36,490 nt of DNA from an uncultured Clostridiaceae bacterium (GTDB lineage: Bacteria > Bacillota > Clostridia > Lachnospirales > Lachnospiraceae): NCBI GenBank assembly GCA_958441075.1, contig CAUCBQ010000004.1, forward strand, positions 1 to 36,490, given 5' to 3'. The notes under the pieces are model-generated. The model was not told the DNA's origin. It made no database searches and worked only from the letters and a program-made list of their open reading frames with translations. Numbering within the stretch: position 1 is the stretch's first letter; each line of letters begins with the position of its first letter. The position numbers and the translations under genes are program-made. Of this stretch, positions 8,334 to 16,405 are shown in pieces.

Positions 8334-9518
8334 TTACCGGCTGTGTTTTTTCATATAATCCTCGTACAGAGGGGAAAGTTCTCTTAAATATGCTACGATT
8401 TCCTTAATTTTTGCCGCAGTAATGTCCATCTCCTCCATCGTATTTTCTTCACTTAATGTCAGACGGAGAGAGCCGTGGGCAATCTCGTGAGGAAGGCCGA
8501 TGGCAAGGAGCACATGGGAGGGGTCTAAGGAGCCTGAGGTACAGGCAGATCCGCTGGAGCCGCAGATACCGGCCATATCCAGCTTAATCAAAAGGGATTC
8601 GCCCTCAATAAACTGGAAAGCAAAATTAATATTGTTTGGCAGACGATTGGTGCGGGAGCCATTAATCCGGGTGAAGGGTACCTCTTTTAATACCTTTTCC
8701 ATGAGATAATCCCGCATCCTTATTTCCTTTTCGGCCCGTTCCTCCATCTCCTCCATGGCAAGCTGAACAGCTTTTCCAAAGCCCACAATGCCCGGAACAT
8801 TTTCCGTTCCAGCCCTGCGTCTGCGCTCCTGGGCTCCGCCGTGGATAAAGGAACGGATCTTCACGCCCTTTCTGATATAAAGGAAGCCGATACCCTTGGG
8901 ACCGTTGATCTTATGACCGCTGGCACTGAGCATATCAATGTTGTACTCGTCCGCCGAAATCGGCACATGACCGTATGCCTGTACCGCATCCGTGTGGAAT
9001 AAAATCCCGTGCTCTCTGGCAATGGCTCCGATCTCCTTAATCGGTTCAATGGTTCCGATCTCATTGTTTGCAAACATGATGGAAATAAGAATGGTATCCG
9101 GGCGAATGGCCTTTTTAAGCTCATCCAGCTTTACCACACCATTTTCATCTACATCCAGATACGTAACTTCGTAACCTCTTTTTTCCAGATATTCACAAGT
9201 GTGAAGGATCGCATGATGTTCAATTTTGCTTGTAATAATGTGCTTTCCCTTTGATTCATAGGCCTCTGCCGCAGCCACCAGAGCCCAGTTATCCGCCTCG
9301 CTTCCTCCTGCTGTAAAATAGATCTCATTGCTCTTAACCCCCAGAGAGTCTGCTATGATCTCTCTGGCCCTTGTTACAGCCTCTTTGCTCTTCGTTGAAA
9401 ATGTATATACAGAGGAAGGATTTCCATAGAATTCTGTAAAATAGGGAAGCATGGCCTCCACTGCTTCAGGACGGGTCTTTGTGGTTGCCGCATTGTCAAG
9501 ATATATCATTTTTTCCAT
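8334..9518 (-). CDS. iscS: Cysteine desulfurase IscS/NifS
   Basis: This is a 394-residue PLP enzyme. Lys203 in SASGHKINGPKG is the Schiff-base lysine, and Cys326 in SGSACTSGS is the persulfide-forming cysteine on the flexible loop. The N-terminal YLDNAATTKTRPEA is typical of the family. It turns cysteine into alanine and hands sulfur to the IscU scaffold and MnmA, both encoded directly behind it. The first ATG is chosen because GGAG lies 9 bases upstream; a second ATG three codons later is too distant from that site. It is the first gene of the operon. Confidence 0.96.
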   Translation of the reverse strand: MEKMIYLDNAATTKTRPEAVEAMLPYFTEFYGNPSSVYTFSTKSKEAVTRAREIIADSLGVKSNEIYFTAGGSEADNWALVAAAEAYESKGKHIITSKIEHHAILHTCEYLEKRGYEVTYLDVDENGVVKLDELKKAIRPDTILISIMFANNEIGTIEPIKEIGAIAREHGILFHTDAVQAYGHVPISADEYNIDMLSASGHKINGPKGIGFLYIRKGVKIRSFIHGGAQERRRRAGTENVPGIVGFGKAVQLAMEEMEERAEKEIRMRDYLMEKVLKEVPFTRINGSRTNRLPNNINFAFQFIEGESLLIKLDMAGICGSSGSACTSGSLDPSHVLLAIGLPHEIAHGSLRLTLSEENTMEEMDITAAKIKEIVAYLRELSPLYEDYMKKHSR

Positions 9519-9559
9519 ATTAAAACGCTCCGCCTTTCTGTTTCATTTATTCTGTCCTT

Positions 9560-9600
9560 ACTATAACATAGTATTCCTACAATTTCAATAGGAATACTAT
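9560..9600 (-). promoter_or_regulatory. iscS operon promoter with overlapping perfect inverted repeat
   Basis: On the minus strand TTGAAA (9588-9583), a 17-base spacer and TATAGT (9565-9560) form a good sigma-A promoter. A perfect inverted repeat, ATAGTATTCCTA/TAGGAATACTAT (9568-9579 with 9589-9600, 9-base gap), covers the -35 and most of the spacer. A dimeric repressor bound here would block RNA polymerase. An Rrf2-family regulator (IscR/CymR type) is the obvious guess, but none is encoded in the window. Confidence 0.75.
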
Positions 9601-9612
9601 AAAATAATCCGG

Positions 9613-9641
9613 TTCTGATACTCTTATTCCTCTCATATAGT
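9613..9641 (+). promoter_or_regulatory. Possible promoter of the SpoVB-like gene
   Basis: TTCTGA, a 17-base spacer and TATAGT are seen, with the start codon 34 bases downstream. The -35 matches only half the consensus. Confidence 0.35.
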
Positions 9642-9674
9642 AATAATAATTTTCCGGTTTTGGAGGCCCTGACC

Positions 9675-11186
9675 ATGCTCCAGCTGACCCCACGCAAAAA
9701 AGCCTTTCTCACCGGTACCCTTCTTCTGACCTTTACCGGCCTGATCTGCCGGATTCTTGGCTTCTTCTACCGGATCTATCTCTCCCGAACTATCGGAGCA
9801 GAGGGACTGGGCCTTTATCAGATGGTACATCCTCTTTTCGGTATCTGCTTTGCGCTTTGTGCCGGTTCCCTCCAGACTGCATTAAGCCAGTATGTTGCCG
9901 CCCGTCAGGCACAGGGAAAAAAAGCCCTTGCTGCCGCCCTGTCCGTCTCCATGAGCCTTTCCATCCTCCTGGCCTGGGGCATCGCTTCCCTGCGCCTTCC
10001 TCTGGCCCGGTATGTGCTTTTGGAGCCCCGGTGCGCCCCTTTTCTGCCGGTTATTGCCCTTTCGGTACCTTTCTGCGCCCTCCATGCCTGTATTAACGGA
10101 TATTACTACGGAATGCAGAAAACAAAAGTGCCCGCCCTGTCTCAGGTAGCAGAACAGATGATACGTATGGGAGCTGTATGGATGATCGTATGTGTATGGA
10201 CAGAAAAAGGCAGTCCCATTACAGTGGAGCTGGCCTTTTACGGTCATCTGGCAGGCGAAATGGCTTCCGCTCTCTTTACTCTTATGTGTCTGGGAGCTTT
10301 CCCGCCCCGGAATATCCCCCCTGCATCCCCCGAATCTGAAGATTCCTTTTTTCAGGTTCTTTCCTCTCTTCTGAGCCTGGCTCTGCCTCTGATGGGGAAC
10401 CGACTCGTGTTAAATATTCTGGGAAGCGCTGAGGCCATATGGATTCCTGACCGCTTAAATGCCTCAGGGCTTACAGATTCCCAGGCCCTGTCTCTTTACG
10501 GCGTTCTGACCAGCATGGCCATGCCATTTATCTTTTTTCCCTCTGCCATCACAAATTCCATGGCAGTTCTTCTGCTCCCCTCAGCGGCAGAAGCCCAGGC
10601 CCAGGAAAACAGAGAACGTATTTCCTCCATGCTGACCGTTTCCATACGCTTTAGCTGCTATATGGGAATCCTGTGCATCGGTATATTTACCCGTTTCGGC
10701 CACACCCTGGGAATCAGCCTGTTTCACAATAAGCAGGCCGGAGACTTCATCACCACCCTCTGCTGGCTCTGCCCCTTTATGTATCTTACTACTACTCTGG
10801 GAAGCATCCAGAACGGACTCGGAAAAACTTCATCCACCTTTCTCCAGAATGTGGCTGCCATGATCCTGCGCCTGCTCTTTGTCCTCTTTGCCATTCCTTC
10901 CTTTGGCATCCGCGGATATCTGTGGGGGCTTCTGGCAAGCGAATTGTTTTTGGCGTTTATGTGTTTTCGCAGTCTTAGCCGGCTGGCTCCTGTGTACTGG
11001 GATGTGTTTTCTATGGTTGTGAAGCCGGTATTCCTTCTGCTTACTGCCCTTGGAATGGATCTGGCACTCCACTCTCTTCCTCCATTCAGCCTCATCATTT
11101 CTCCTTTTTTTAATACAGCGGTGCGGACTGCGTTTATCAGTCTTTCCTATGGAGGGCTTCTGATGCTGTTTCACAAAAAAAGATAA
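9675..11186 (+). CDS. SpoVB-like lipid-linked oligosaccharide flippase (MOP superfamily)
   Basis: The product is 503 residues and highly hydrophobic, with about 12-14 membrane segments. The N-terminus (FLTGTLLLTFTGLICRI, then FFYRIYLSRTIGAEGLGLYQM) closely matches stage V sporulation protein B and its relatives, which move lipid-linked cell-wall precursors or oligosaccharides across the membrane. The start at 9675 is preferred because GGAGG ends 8 bases before it; an upstream in-frame start at 9660 lies ahead of that site. It is divergent from the isc operon. A role in spore cortex is inferred from family only; a general polysaccharide flippase is the alternative. Confidence 0.85.
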   Translation: MLQLTPRKKAFLTGTLLLTFTGLICRILGFFYRIYLSRTIGAEGLGLYQMVHPLFGICFALCAGSLQTALSQYVAARQAQGKKALAAALSVSMSLSILLAWGIASLRLPLARYVLLEPRCAPFLPVIALSVPFCALHACINGYYYGMQKTKVPALSQVAEQMIRMGAVWMIVCVWTEKGSPITVELAFYGHLAGEMASALFTLMCLGAFPPRNIPPASPESEDSFFQVLSSLLSLALPLMGNRLVLNILGSAEAIWIPDRLNASGLTDSQALSLYGVLTSMAMPFIFFPSAITNSMAVLLLPSAAEAQAQENRERISSMLTVSIRFSCYMGILCIGIFTRFGHTLGISLFHNKQAGDFITTLCWLCPFMYLTTTLGSIQNGLGKTSSTFLQNVAAMILRLLFVLFAIPSFGIRGYLWGLLASELFLAFMCFRSLSRLAPVYWDVFSMVVKPVFLLLTALGMDLALHSLPPFSLIISPFFNTAVRTAFISLSYGGLLMLFHKKR

Positions 11187-11225
11187 AAAAGGTGCCGCAA
11201 AACTCATTGATTTTGTGTGCACCTT
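11183..11225 (-). terminator. Terminator of the MgtC-like gene / long ABC operon
   Basis: A long hairpin, AAGGTGC...GCACCTT (11189-11195 with 11219-11225), has further inner pairing GCAAAA/TTTTGT. It is followed on the minus strand by TTTTTT. It lies in the 3' gap between convergent genes and may also slow plus-strand transcripts, although the plus-side T-run is poorer. Confidence 0.8.
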
Positions 11226-11238
11226 ACTTTTCTTCCCA

Positions 11239-11907
11239 TCAGGCAGTCACTTTCACAACCTCGCTTCTGGAAGTTACGTTTTCTATAAAATCCATCAAAT
11301 CCCAGCCAGAGACGGCCTCTGCCTGAAATAATACCTTCATACCTCCATCCTCTTTTTTCTTAACTGTAACTCCCTTCACCTTCCCTCCGCGGCTTTCTAT
11401 CTCCCTTTTCAGTTCAGAAACCGTATATGTCCGTTCACTCACATCGTTTTTATACTCCACAGTAATCTGGCGCATCTCCATTCCCTTTCCTAACAGGATG
11501 CCCCTTCTTCCCAGAAACAGTTCTACCAGCAGCACAATCACGGTAGCAGAAAATCCCAGCAGATACATACCTGCCCCTACAGCCATTCCAACCCCTACTG
11601 TAGCCCACATTCCGGCAGATGTTGTCAATCCGCTTACATTATTGTTCCTCATAAAAATCATTCCAGAACCCAAAAAACCAATAGCAGTCACAACACCGGA
11701 TGCCACTCTGGACGGATCTACATTTACATATTGCCCGACCACATCCTGAAAACCATATTTTGACAAAAGTATCATTAGTGCTGAAGATACCGCTACAATT
11801 ACATGCGTTCTTAATCCTGCAATTTTCCTTCTGCTCTGCCTTTCATATCCGATAATTCCCCCGCACACCCCGGATATTAAAAGCCGGTACAGACAAATAA
11901 TTTCCAT
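11239..11907 (-). CDS. MgtC/SapB family membrane protein
   Basis: The product is 222 residues. The N-terminal two thirds is a hydrophobic MgtC/SapB domain with about four or five membrane segments and the family's charged GYERQSRRKIAGLRTH stretch near residues 19-34. The C-terminal 75 residues form a soluble alpha/beta, ACT-like domain, as in longer MgtC proteins. MgtC proteins are linked to growth at low magnesium and to ATP synthase control in some bacteria; their role in clostridia is not established. It starts 18 bases after the response-regulator stop with AAGGAG inside that gap, so it is probably the last gene of the sugar-transport operon. The single strong terminator of the operon follows it. 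Confidence 0.88.
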   Translation of the reverse strand: MEIICLYRLLISGVCGGIIGYERQSRRKIAGLRTHVIVAVSSALMILLSKYGFQDVVGQYVNVDPSRVASGVVTAIGFLGSGMIFMRNNNVSGLTTSAGMWATVGVGMAVGAGMYLLGFSATVIVLLVELFLGRRGILLGKGMEMRQITVEYKNDVSERTYTVSELKREIESRGGKVKGVTVKKKEDGGMKVLFQAEAVSGWDLMDFIENVTSRSEVVKVTA

Positions 11908-11925
11908 ATTTTTACATCTCCTTTT

Positions 11926-12714
11926 TCACTTTCGGTAGTCAGAAGGCAAACAATACATCTGATAATCTTTCGGACCTATCCCCATATATTTTTTAAATGT
12001 AGAACTGAAATATCTGTAATCCCTGTACCCAACCCTTTCGGCAATCTCATAGATAGGCATATTCTTATCCTTCATAAGTTCAATTGAGCTGCGCAGCCTT
12101 ACTCTGGTAAGATATTCAACGAATGTAACGTTGATTTCCACCTTGAACAGTTTTGTCAGATAGCTTTCACTGATATTCAAATACCGTGCAACACTCCGCA
12201 CAGACAGATCTGTACTGTAATACATCTGTACATACTGCATGGCCTGACGCAGATGAGCATTCAGATTATTTTCACTGTACTCAACAAGCAATTTTTTACT
12301 GTTCGTATCAGATATATTTTCTTTTATCCTTTTTTCCTGTTCCTTCAGCCTTTCAATTGCTTTCTGCACTGCATCATGAAGTTCATCATCATCAATCGGC
12401 TTTAAAATATAATCCAGCACATCCATTTTAATAGCCTTTTTTGCATACTCAAATTCATTATATCCCGATATCACAATAAACTGTGAATTGTTGCCTGCCT
12501 CTCTGCATTTTTCAATCATCTCAAGCCCATTCATGCGGATCATGCGAATATCTGTAATTACAATATCCGGAACCAGATTTATAATTTCTTTTAGCGCCTT
12601 CTCTCCGTCATCTGCCGCTCCTACCACCTCACATCCCCATTGATTCCAGGGAATTGTCATTACGAGAGCTTTTCTGGTAAGAACCGCATCATCTACAATA
12701 TATACCTGATACAT
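11926..12714 (-). CDS. YesN-type response regulator (receiver + AraC HTH)
   Basis: The product is 262 residues. The N-terminal receiver has the acidic pair VDD (8-9) and the phospho-acceptor Asp55 in VITDIRM; the C-terminal 100 residues are an AraC-type double helix-turn-helix (SVARYLNISESYLTKLF and ERVGYRDYRYFSSTFKKYMG). It is shorter than many YesN proteins because it lacks a large middle domain. It is probably phosphorylated by the YesM-type kinase two genes upstream and probably activates the ABC transporter operon it belongs to. AGGAGA lies 6 bases before the ATG, and the gene starts 10 bases after the anchored binding protein. Confidence 0.92.
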   Translation of the reverse strand: MYQVYIVDDAVLTRKALVMTIPWNQWGCEVVGAADDGEKALKEIINLVPDIVITDIRMIRMNGLEMIEKCREAGNNSQFIVISGYNEFEYAKKAIKMDVLDYILKPIDDDELHDAVQKAIERLKEQEKRIKENISDTNSKKLLVEYSENNLNAHLRQAMQYVQMYYSTDLSVRSVARYLNISESYLTKLFKVEINVTFVEYLTRVRLRSSIELMKDKNMPIYEIAERVGYRDYRYFSSTFKKYMGIGPKDYQMYCLPSDYRK

Positions 12715-12724
12715 CTAATGTCTC

Positions 12725-13885
12725 CTATTCCTGCCATCTGGTTTCCTGTATATTCTGAACCTGATTCTCTAAATTTTCCAGAAGCTTACTAACATCGTGA
12801 TCTCCATGAAGAAATTCTGAAATCATTCTGTCTACAATAAGCTGAATTTTAGGATTATACCGGGAGCTTATCCGCTTATAAGCCATTTTTTCACCTTCCC
12901 TGCTATCCTGCCTCCTGTCCATATACTCTTCCACAAGTCCTTTCAGCACATACCATGGCTCTTCGTATCCCTGTGAATTCTGTTTTTTCACCAAAAAAAG
13001 ATTGCACCCCTGAAGAAACCAGGGTGAAGAATTTGTAAGAAACAACCTTCCCTTATCAGGAACAGCTCCCGTCTCATCGATCAGCATATTTTCATAGCTT
13101 TCATCTAAGACTATCCCGTCTGTTCTTCCTTTCAGGTAGTCATCTATTGCACTTTCATAATTTTCCTCAAAAACAACATGACCATATCTTCCTCTATCCA
13201 ATAGCTGAAGAAGCTCCTGGTTGGAACGGGTATTTACCTTATACGGAATTTTTTCATTCTCCATTTCCCATGGGCCCGGTTCTCTGGAAAGCAGCATATC
13301 CTTTAAAATTACATATGCAGGAATTCCTATTTTCCCCTTCTCCGACGATTCTTCCAAAACCTCCCTAATAGTTATTTTATCTCCCTGTATTTCTCCTGCC
13401 CTGGTGTAATAATACAAATCACTTTTAATAAAGGGCAGCGAATACATATTTCCCCGGCTTACCGTATTTGTCATATCGGCTGATAGCGTTTCATTCAGCC
13501 ATGAAAATCCAAAATCCTCCAGGACAAAATCGTCCAGAGGATATACCAGTCCCTGCTCGGAAGCAGACACCACGGATTCTTCTCCCAGCCCTACGATATC
13601 GTACTTTTGTTCCCCTTCCGAATACAGTAATTTCAGAAATGCCAGTGTATCAGATTCCACAAATGTAGTGTGAAGCTGATAACTGCTGTTTTTCTTCTGA
13701 AAACGATTGACTGCTTCCTGAATATATGTTTTTCTAAGTGGATCGCCGCCTGTAGAGATCAACAAATCAATCTCTGTCTGCCGAATCTTCTCCTGACTTT
13801 CACGTTCTATGATATTGTCTGCTATAATAAAACATATAAATCCTAATAATACTGCCAAGCTGATACAAATTTTCTTTTTCATCAT
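12725..13885 (-). CDS. Membrane-anchored extracellular solute-binding protein, likely co-sensor of the kinase
   Basis: The product is 386 residues. It has a short basic N-terminus and one hydrophobic segment (ICISLAVLLGFICFIIA), with no lipobox cysteine and no clear cleavage site, so it looks like a signal anchor. The rest resembles a family-1 extracellular solute-binding protein (ADP-type lobes: IDLLISTGGDPLRKTYIQEA, VYPLDDFV, YSLPFI). It is encoded between the kinase and the regulator, overlapping the kinase stop in ATGA. A longer frame begins with TTG at 13900 but has no ribosome site. Inference: it binds a sugar outside the cell and reports to the kinase, as in three-component sensors. 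It could also be a second transporter binding protein. Confidence 0.8.
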   Translation of the reverse strand: MMKKKICISLAVLLGFICFIIADNIIERESQEKIRQTEIDLLISTGGDPLRKTYIQEAVNRFQKKNSSYQLHTTFVESDTLAFLKLLYSEGEQKYDIVGLGEESVVSASEQGLVYPLDDFVLEDFGFSWLNETLSADMTNTVSRGNMYSLPFIKSDLYYYTRAGEIQGDKITIREVLEESSEKGKIGIPAYVILKDMLLSREPGPWEMENEKIPYKVNTRSNQELLQLLDRGRYGHVVFEENYESAIDDYLKGRTDGIVLDESYENMLIDETGAVPDKGRLFLTNSSPWFLQGCNLFLVKKQNSQGYEEPWYVLKGLVEEYMDRRQDSREGEKMAYKRISSRYNPKIQLIVDRMISEFLHGDHDVSKLLENLENQVQNIQETRWQE

Positions 13886-15558
13886 TGTTCTTCTGTACAA
13901 AAGGGCATTAAAATAATTACTTTTGTATATCTGCCCTTTTCACTTTCCATCTTTAGCCCATACTGTATACCATAAATTAAAACCAGACGTTTCTGTACAT
14001 TTTCCACACCCAGGCCGCCATAAATACTTACTCCTTTTTCCACGTTATTGATATATTTTAAATACTCCTTTTCTACACCAATACCGTTGTCATAAATTTC
14101 GATGCACAGCTTTTCACCATCCCTGTACCCTCTGATATTTAGAATGTAGTGGTCCTTTCCCGCAGTAAATCCGTGAACAATCGCATTTTCCGCCAAAGGC
14201 TGTATAATAAGATTAGGGATTCTGCAATCCATTACCTCTTCATCCACAGAAATATCTACAGAAAACAACTGGTCATAACGAATCTGCTGCAGACGCACAT
14301 AATCGTCAACGAATTTCAAATCATCTCGCAGCCTCACAAAATCATCCTGAAAGTTAATGCTCCTGCGCAGAAGTTTTCCCAGATGGATAACAAATTCTGC
14401 AATATCCTCTGTACGACCCAGTTTTGCCAGAGCTTTAATTTCATTCAGCATATTATAAAGAAAATGAGGACTGATCTGGGCCTGCAAAGCTTTCAATTCT
14501 GCATTTTTCTTGCGTTCACTTTCTTCCTTTGCATCCTCAATCAAAATATGTATACGGTTGATCATCCAGTTAAATACCGAACTGACCCACTTCATTTCAT
14601 CTGTATCGTTTTCCCCTATGTCAATCTGAATATCCAGCTTTCCTTCTGTCACATCATTCATAGAATCCACCAGAGTACTGATAGGACGATACATCCGGTT
14701 TGCAAACAGGCGTGCAAGCACAAAGCTGATCATCAAAGTAAAAATAAAAACAACTACAGATACCGCTAAAAGCAATCGGGAATTCTCATAAAAATCAGAA
14801 ATATTATAATAAGCATTTAAGCGAATACCATACGCATTGGTACGCTGCTCCAGAATATCCCCCTTCAGCGTTTCTTCCGCTTCTTTCTTTCTGCCTTCCT
14901 CAAATCTGCCCGTAGTATCCAGAAGAACAACACCCGAACGGTCTGCAACACAAAATGCCATTTCATCGTCGCTTACATTTCGTACGGCATTCAGAAATGT
15001 ATCCCTGTATACATCTATCACTATAAATCCAATGATACAGCCATCTTCCGAAACAACCGCTTTACCTAAATTCAGGCAGACCATCTGACCATTATCTGCC
15101 TGAACATGATTTGGAAAAACAGCCATTTCTTTCGGAAAACGTCTCATCTTATCCAATAATCCCCAGTTAAAACAAAGGGCAGGATCATAAAGAGCTGTCT
15201 CCTGCCCATCTGGATATATTGACATATTTTCAAGATGAATTACATGAATTCGTACACGTCCGTCTCGTCCCGCCTGCATGGGACGTATTAACTCTTCCGG
15301 ATCAATTGCCATTTTTCCAGAAAGATAAGCCTCCATCATCGGATCATCACAAAGACTGCTCAGTACTTCATTATATTCGCAGAGGAGTTCCTCTGTATTA
15401 TAAGAACAGACAACCGCCAGTTCTTCTGCTCTTCGTCTGTATTTTTCCTTTGTCATACGATAATTTCCAACGGAAATTGCCAGTACACAGATACAGATAG
15501 GACAAACTGCAGCAAATAAAAATGCAAAAAACAGCCGTCTGAAATATTTACGTTTCAC
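13882..15558 (-). CDS. YesM-type sensor histidine kinase
   Basis: The product is 558 residues. Membrane segments lie at about 9-30 and 262-283 and enclose a roughly 230-residue extracellular sensor region (double-Cache-like in layout). A HAMP segment (about 284-340) follows, then the His_kinase domain with the likely phospho-acceptor His365 in QISPHFLYNML and an ATP-binding N box at Asn458 (PLAENAIVHG) with GLGVENV. It should sense an extracellular carbohydrate signal and phosphorylate the YesN-type regulator. The start codon is GTG with AGGGTG 9 bases upstream. The stop overlaps the next gene by 4 bases. Confidence 0.92.
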   Translation of the reverse strand: MKRKYFRRLFFAFLFAAVCPICICVLAISVGNYRMTKEKYRRRAEELAVVCSYNTEELLCEYNEVLSSLCDDPMMEAYLSGKMAIDPEELIRPMQAGRDGRVRIHVIHLENMSIYPDGQETALYDPALCFNWGLLDKMRRFPKEMAVFPNHVQADNGQMVCLNLGKAVVSEDGCIIGFIVIDVYRDTFLNAVRNVSDDEMAFCVADRSGVVLLDTTGRFEEGRKKEAEETLKGDILEQRTNAYGIRLNAYYNISDFYENSRLLLAVSVVVFIFTLMISFVLARLFANRMYRPISTLVDSMNDVTEGKLDIQIDIGENDTDEMKWVSSVFNWMINRIHILIEDAKEESERKKNAELKALQAQISPHFLYNMLNEIKALAKLGRTEDIAEFVIHLGKLLRRSINFQDDFVRLRDDLKFVDDYVRLQQIRYDQLFSVDISVDEEVMDCRIPNLIIQPLAENAIVHGFTAGKDHYILNIRGYRDGEKLCIEIYDNGIGVEKEYLKYINNVEKGVSIYGGLGVENVQKRLVLIYGIQYGLKMESEKGRYTKVIILMPFCTEEQ

Positions 15559-15592
15559 TTAAAATATCACCCTGATTTATTGTACCAGACTT

Positions 15593-16390
15593 CTATAAAA
15601 AGTACAATTTATTCACATATTCTATATCTCTTTCCAGCTGTTCCTCTGAAACCCATGCATGAGGTTCATATTCCAAAACAATTCGTGCATCAGGTGTATA
15701 CCTTTGAAATAAGCGGGCAAAGGCTTCATAATCAATCGTTCCGTTCGTAATGGAATTATGACAATCTCTCAAGCCGTCATTGTTATGAAAATGATACGCA
15801 CGGATTTTTTCTCCATATTTCTCCAGAAACTCATCCATCGGAAGCTGTGTCAAATGTGCATGTCCCATATCAATCAGACCAAACATATCTGGAAACTGGT
15901 CATACAGCTCCTGATATTCTTCATTGGTACACAGAGGAAGCCCTGATGATGGAAAAGGAAGATTTTCTACCAGAATTTCTGCTCCTTCTCTTTTTCCTAT
16001 ATCCAGTACAGTTCTTAAATTTTCCATCATTCTTTCTTTTATGTATGGTTTTTCTGCTTCCAAAACACCTTTTTGTGTATAATGAAATACAATATGGTTT
16101 ACATGGTGTTCTGCTGCCAGATTGCATACGCGGCTGTAGCTGTCAATCAGATGACTGTATTCCCAGGTTCCTTTTTGACTTGTAGCCTCTACGTTTATAT
16201 ATGGCCCATGAAAGGTCATGGGACATGAAAGCCTGGAAAGCAGCTTCTTTAAACGATCCCAGTATACCTCATCGTGAGTAAATGCAATCAGTTCTACCCC
16301 CAGGCCATCTTCCTGCTTTTGATTAACCCAGAGAGCAATCTCTTCCATTTGCTCCATTCCTTTAATCAGAGAACTTATAAACAATTTCAT
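15593..16390 (-). CDS. Sugar phosphate isomerase/epimerase-like TIM barrel protein
   Basis: The product is 265 residues with the AP-endonuclease-2/xylose-isomerase-like barrel. Metal-site candidates are in sequence order: His in TFHGPYI, Glu in ILVENLPFP, Asp/His in LIDMGHAH, His in AYHFHNNDG and Glu in IVLEYEP. It is encoded between the ABC ATPase and the kinase, so it probably acts on a product of the imported sugar, for example an epimerisation or ketose/aldose step. The exact substrate cannot be read from sequence. AGGAGG lies close to the ATG, with only 4 bases between. Confidence 0.85.
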   Translation of the reverse strand: MKLFISSLIKGMEQMEEIALWVNQKQEDGLGVELIAFTHDEVYWDRLKKLLSRLSCPMTFHGPYINVEATSQKGTWEYSHLIDSYSRVCNLAAEHHVNHIVFHYTQKGVLEAEKPYIKERMMENLRTVLDIGKREGAEILVENLPFPSSGLPLCTNEEYQELYDQFPDMFGLIDMGHAHLTQLPMDEFLEKYGEKIRAYHFHNNDGLRDCHNSITNGTIDYEAFARLFQRYTPDARIVLEYEPHAWVSEEQLERDIEYVNKLYFL

Positions 16391-16405
16391 ATTGCCTCCT
16401 GATAA

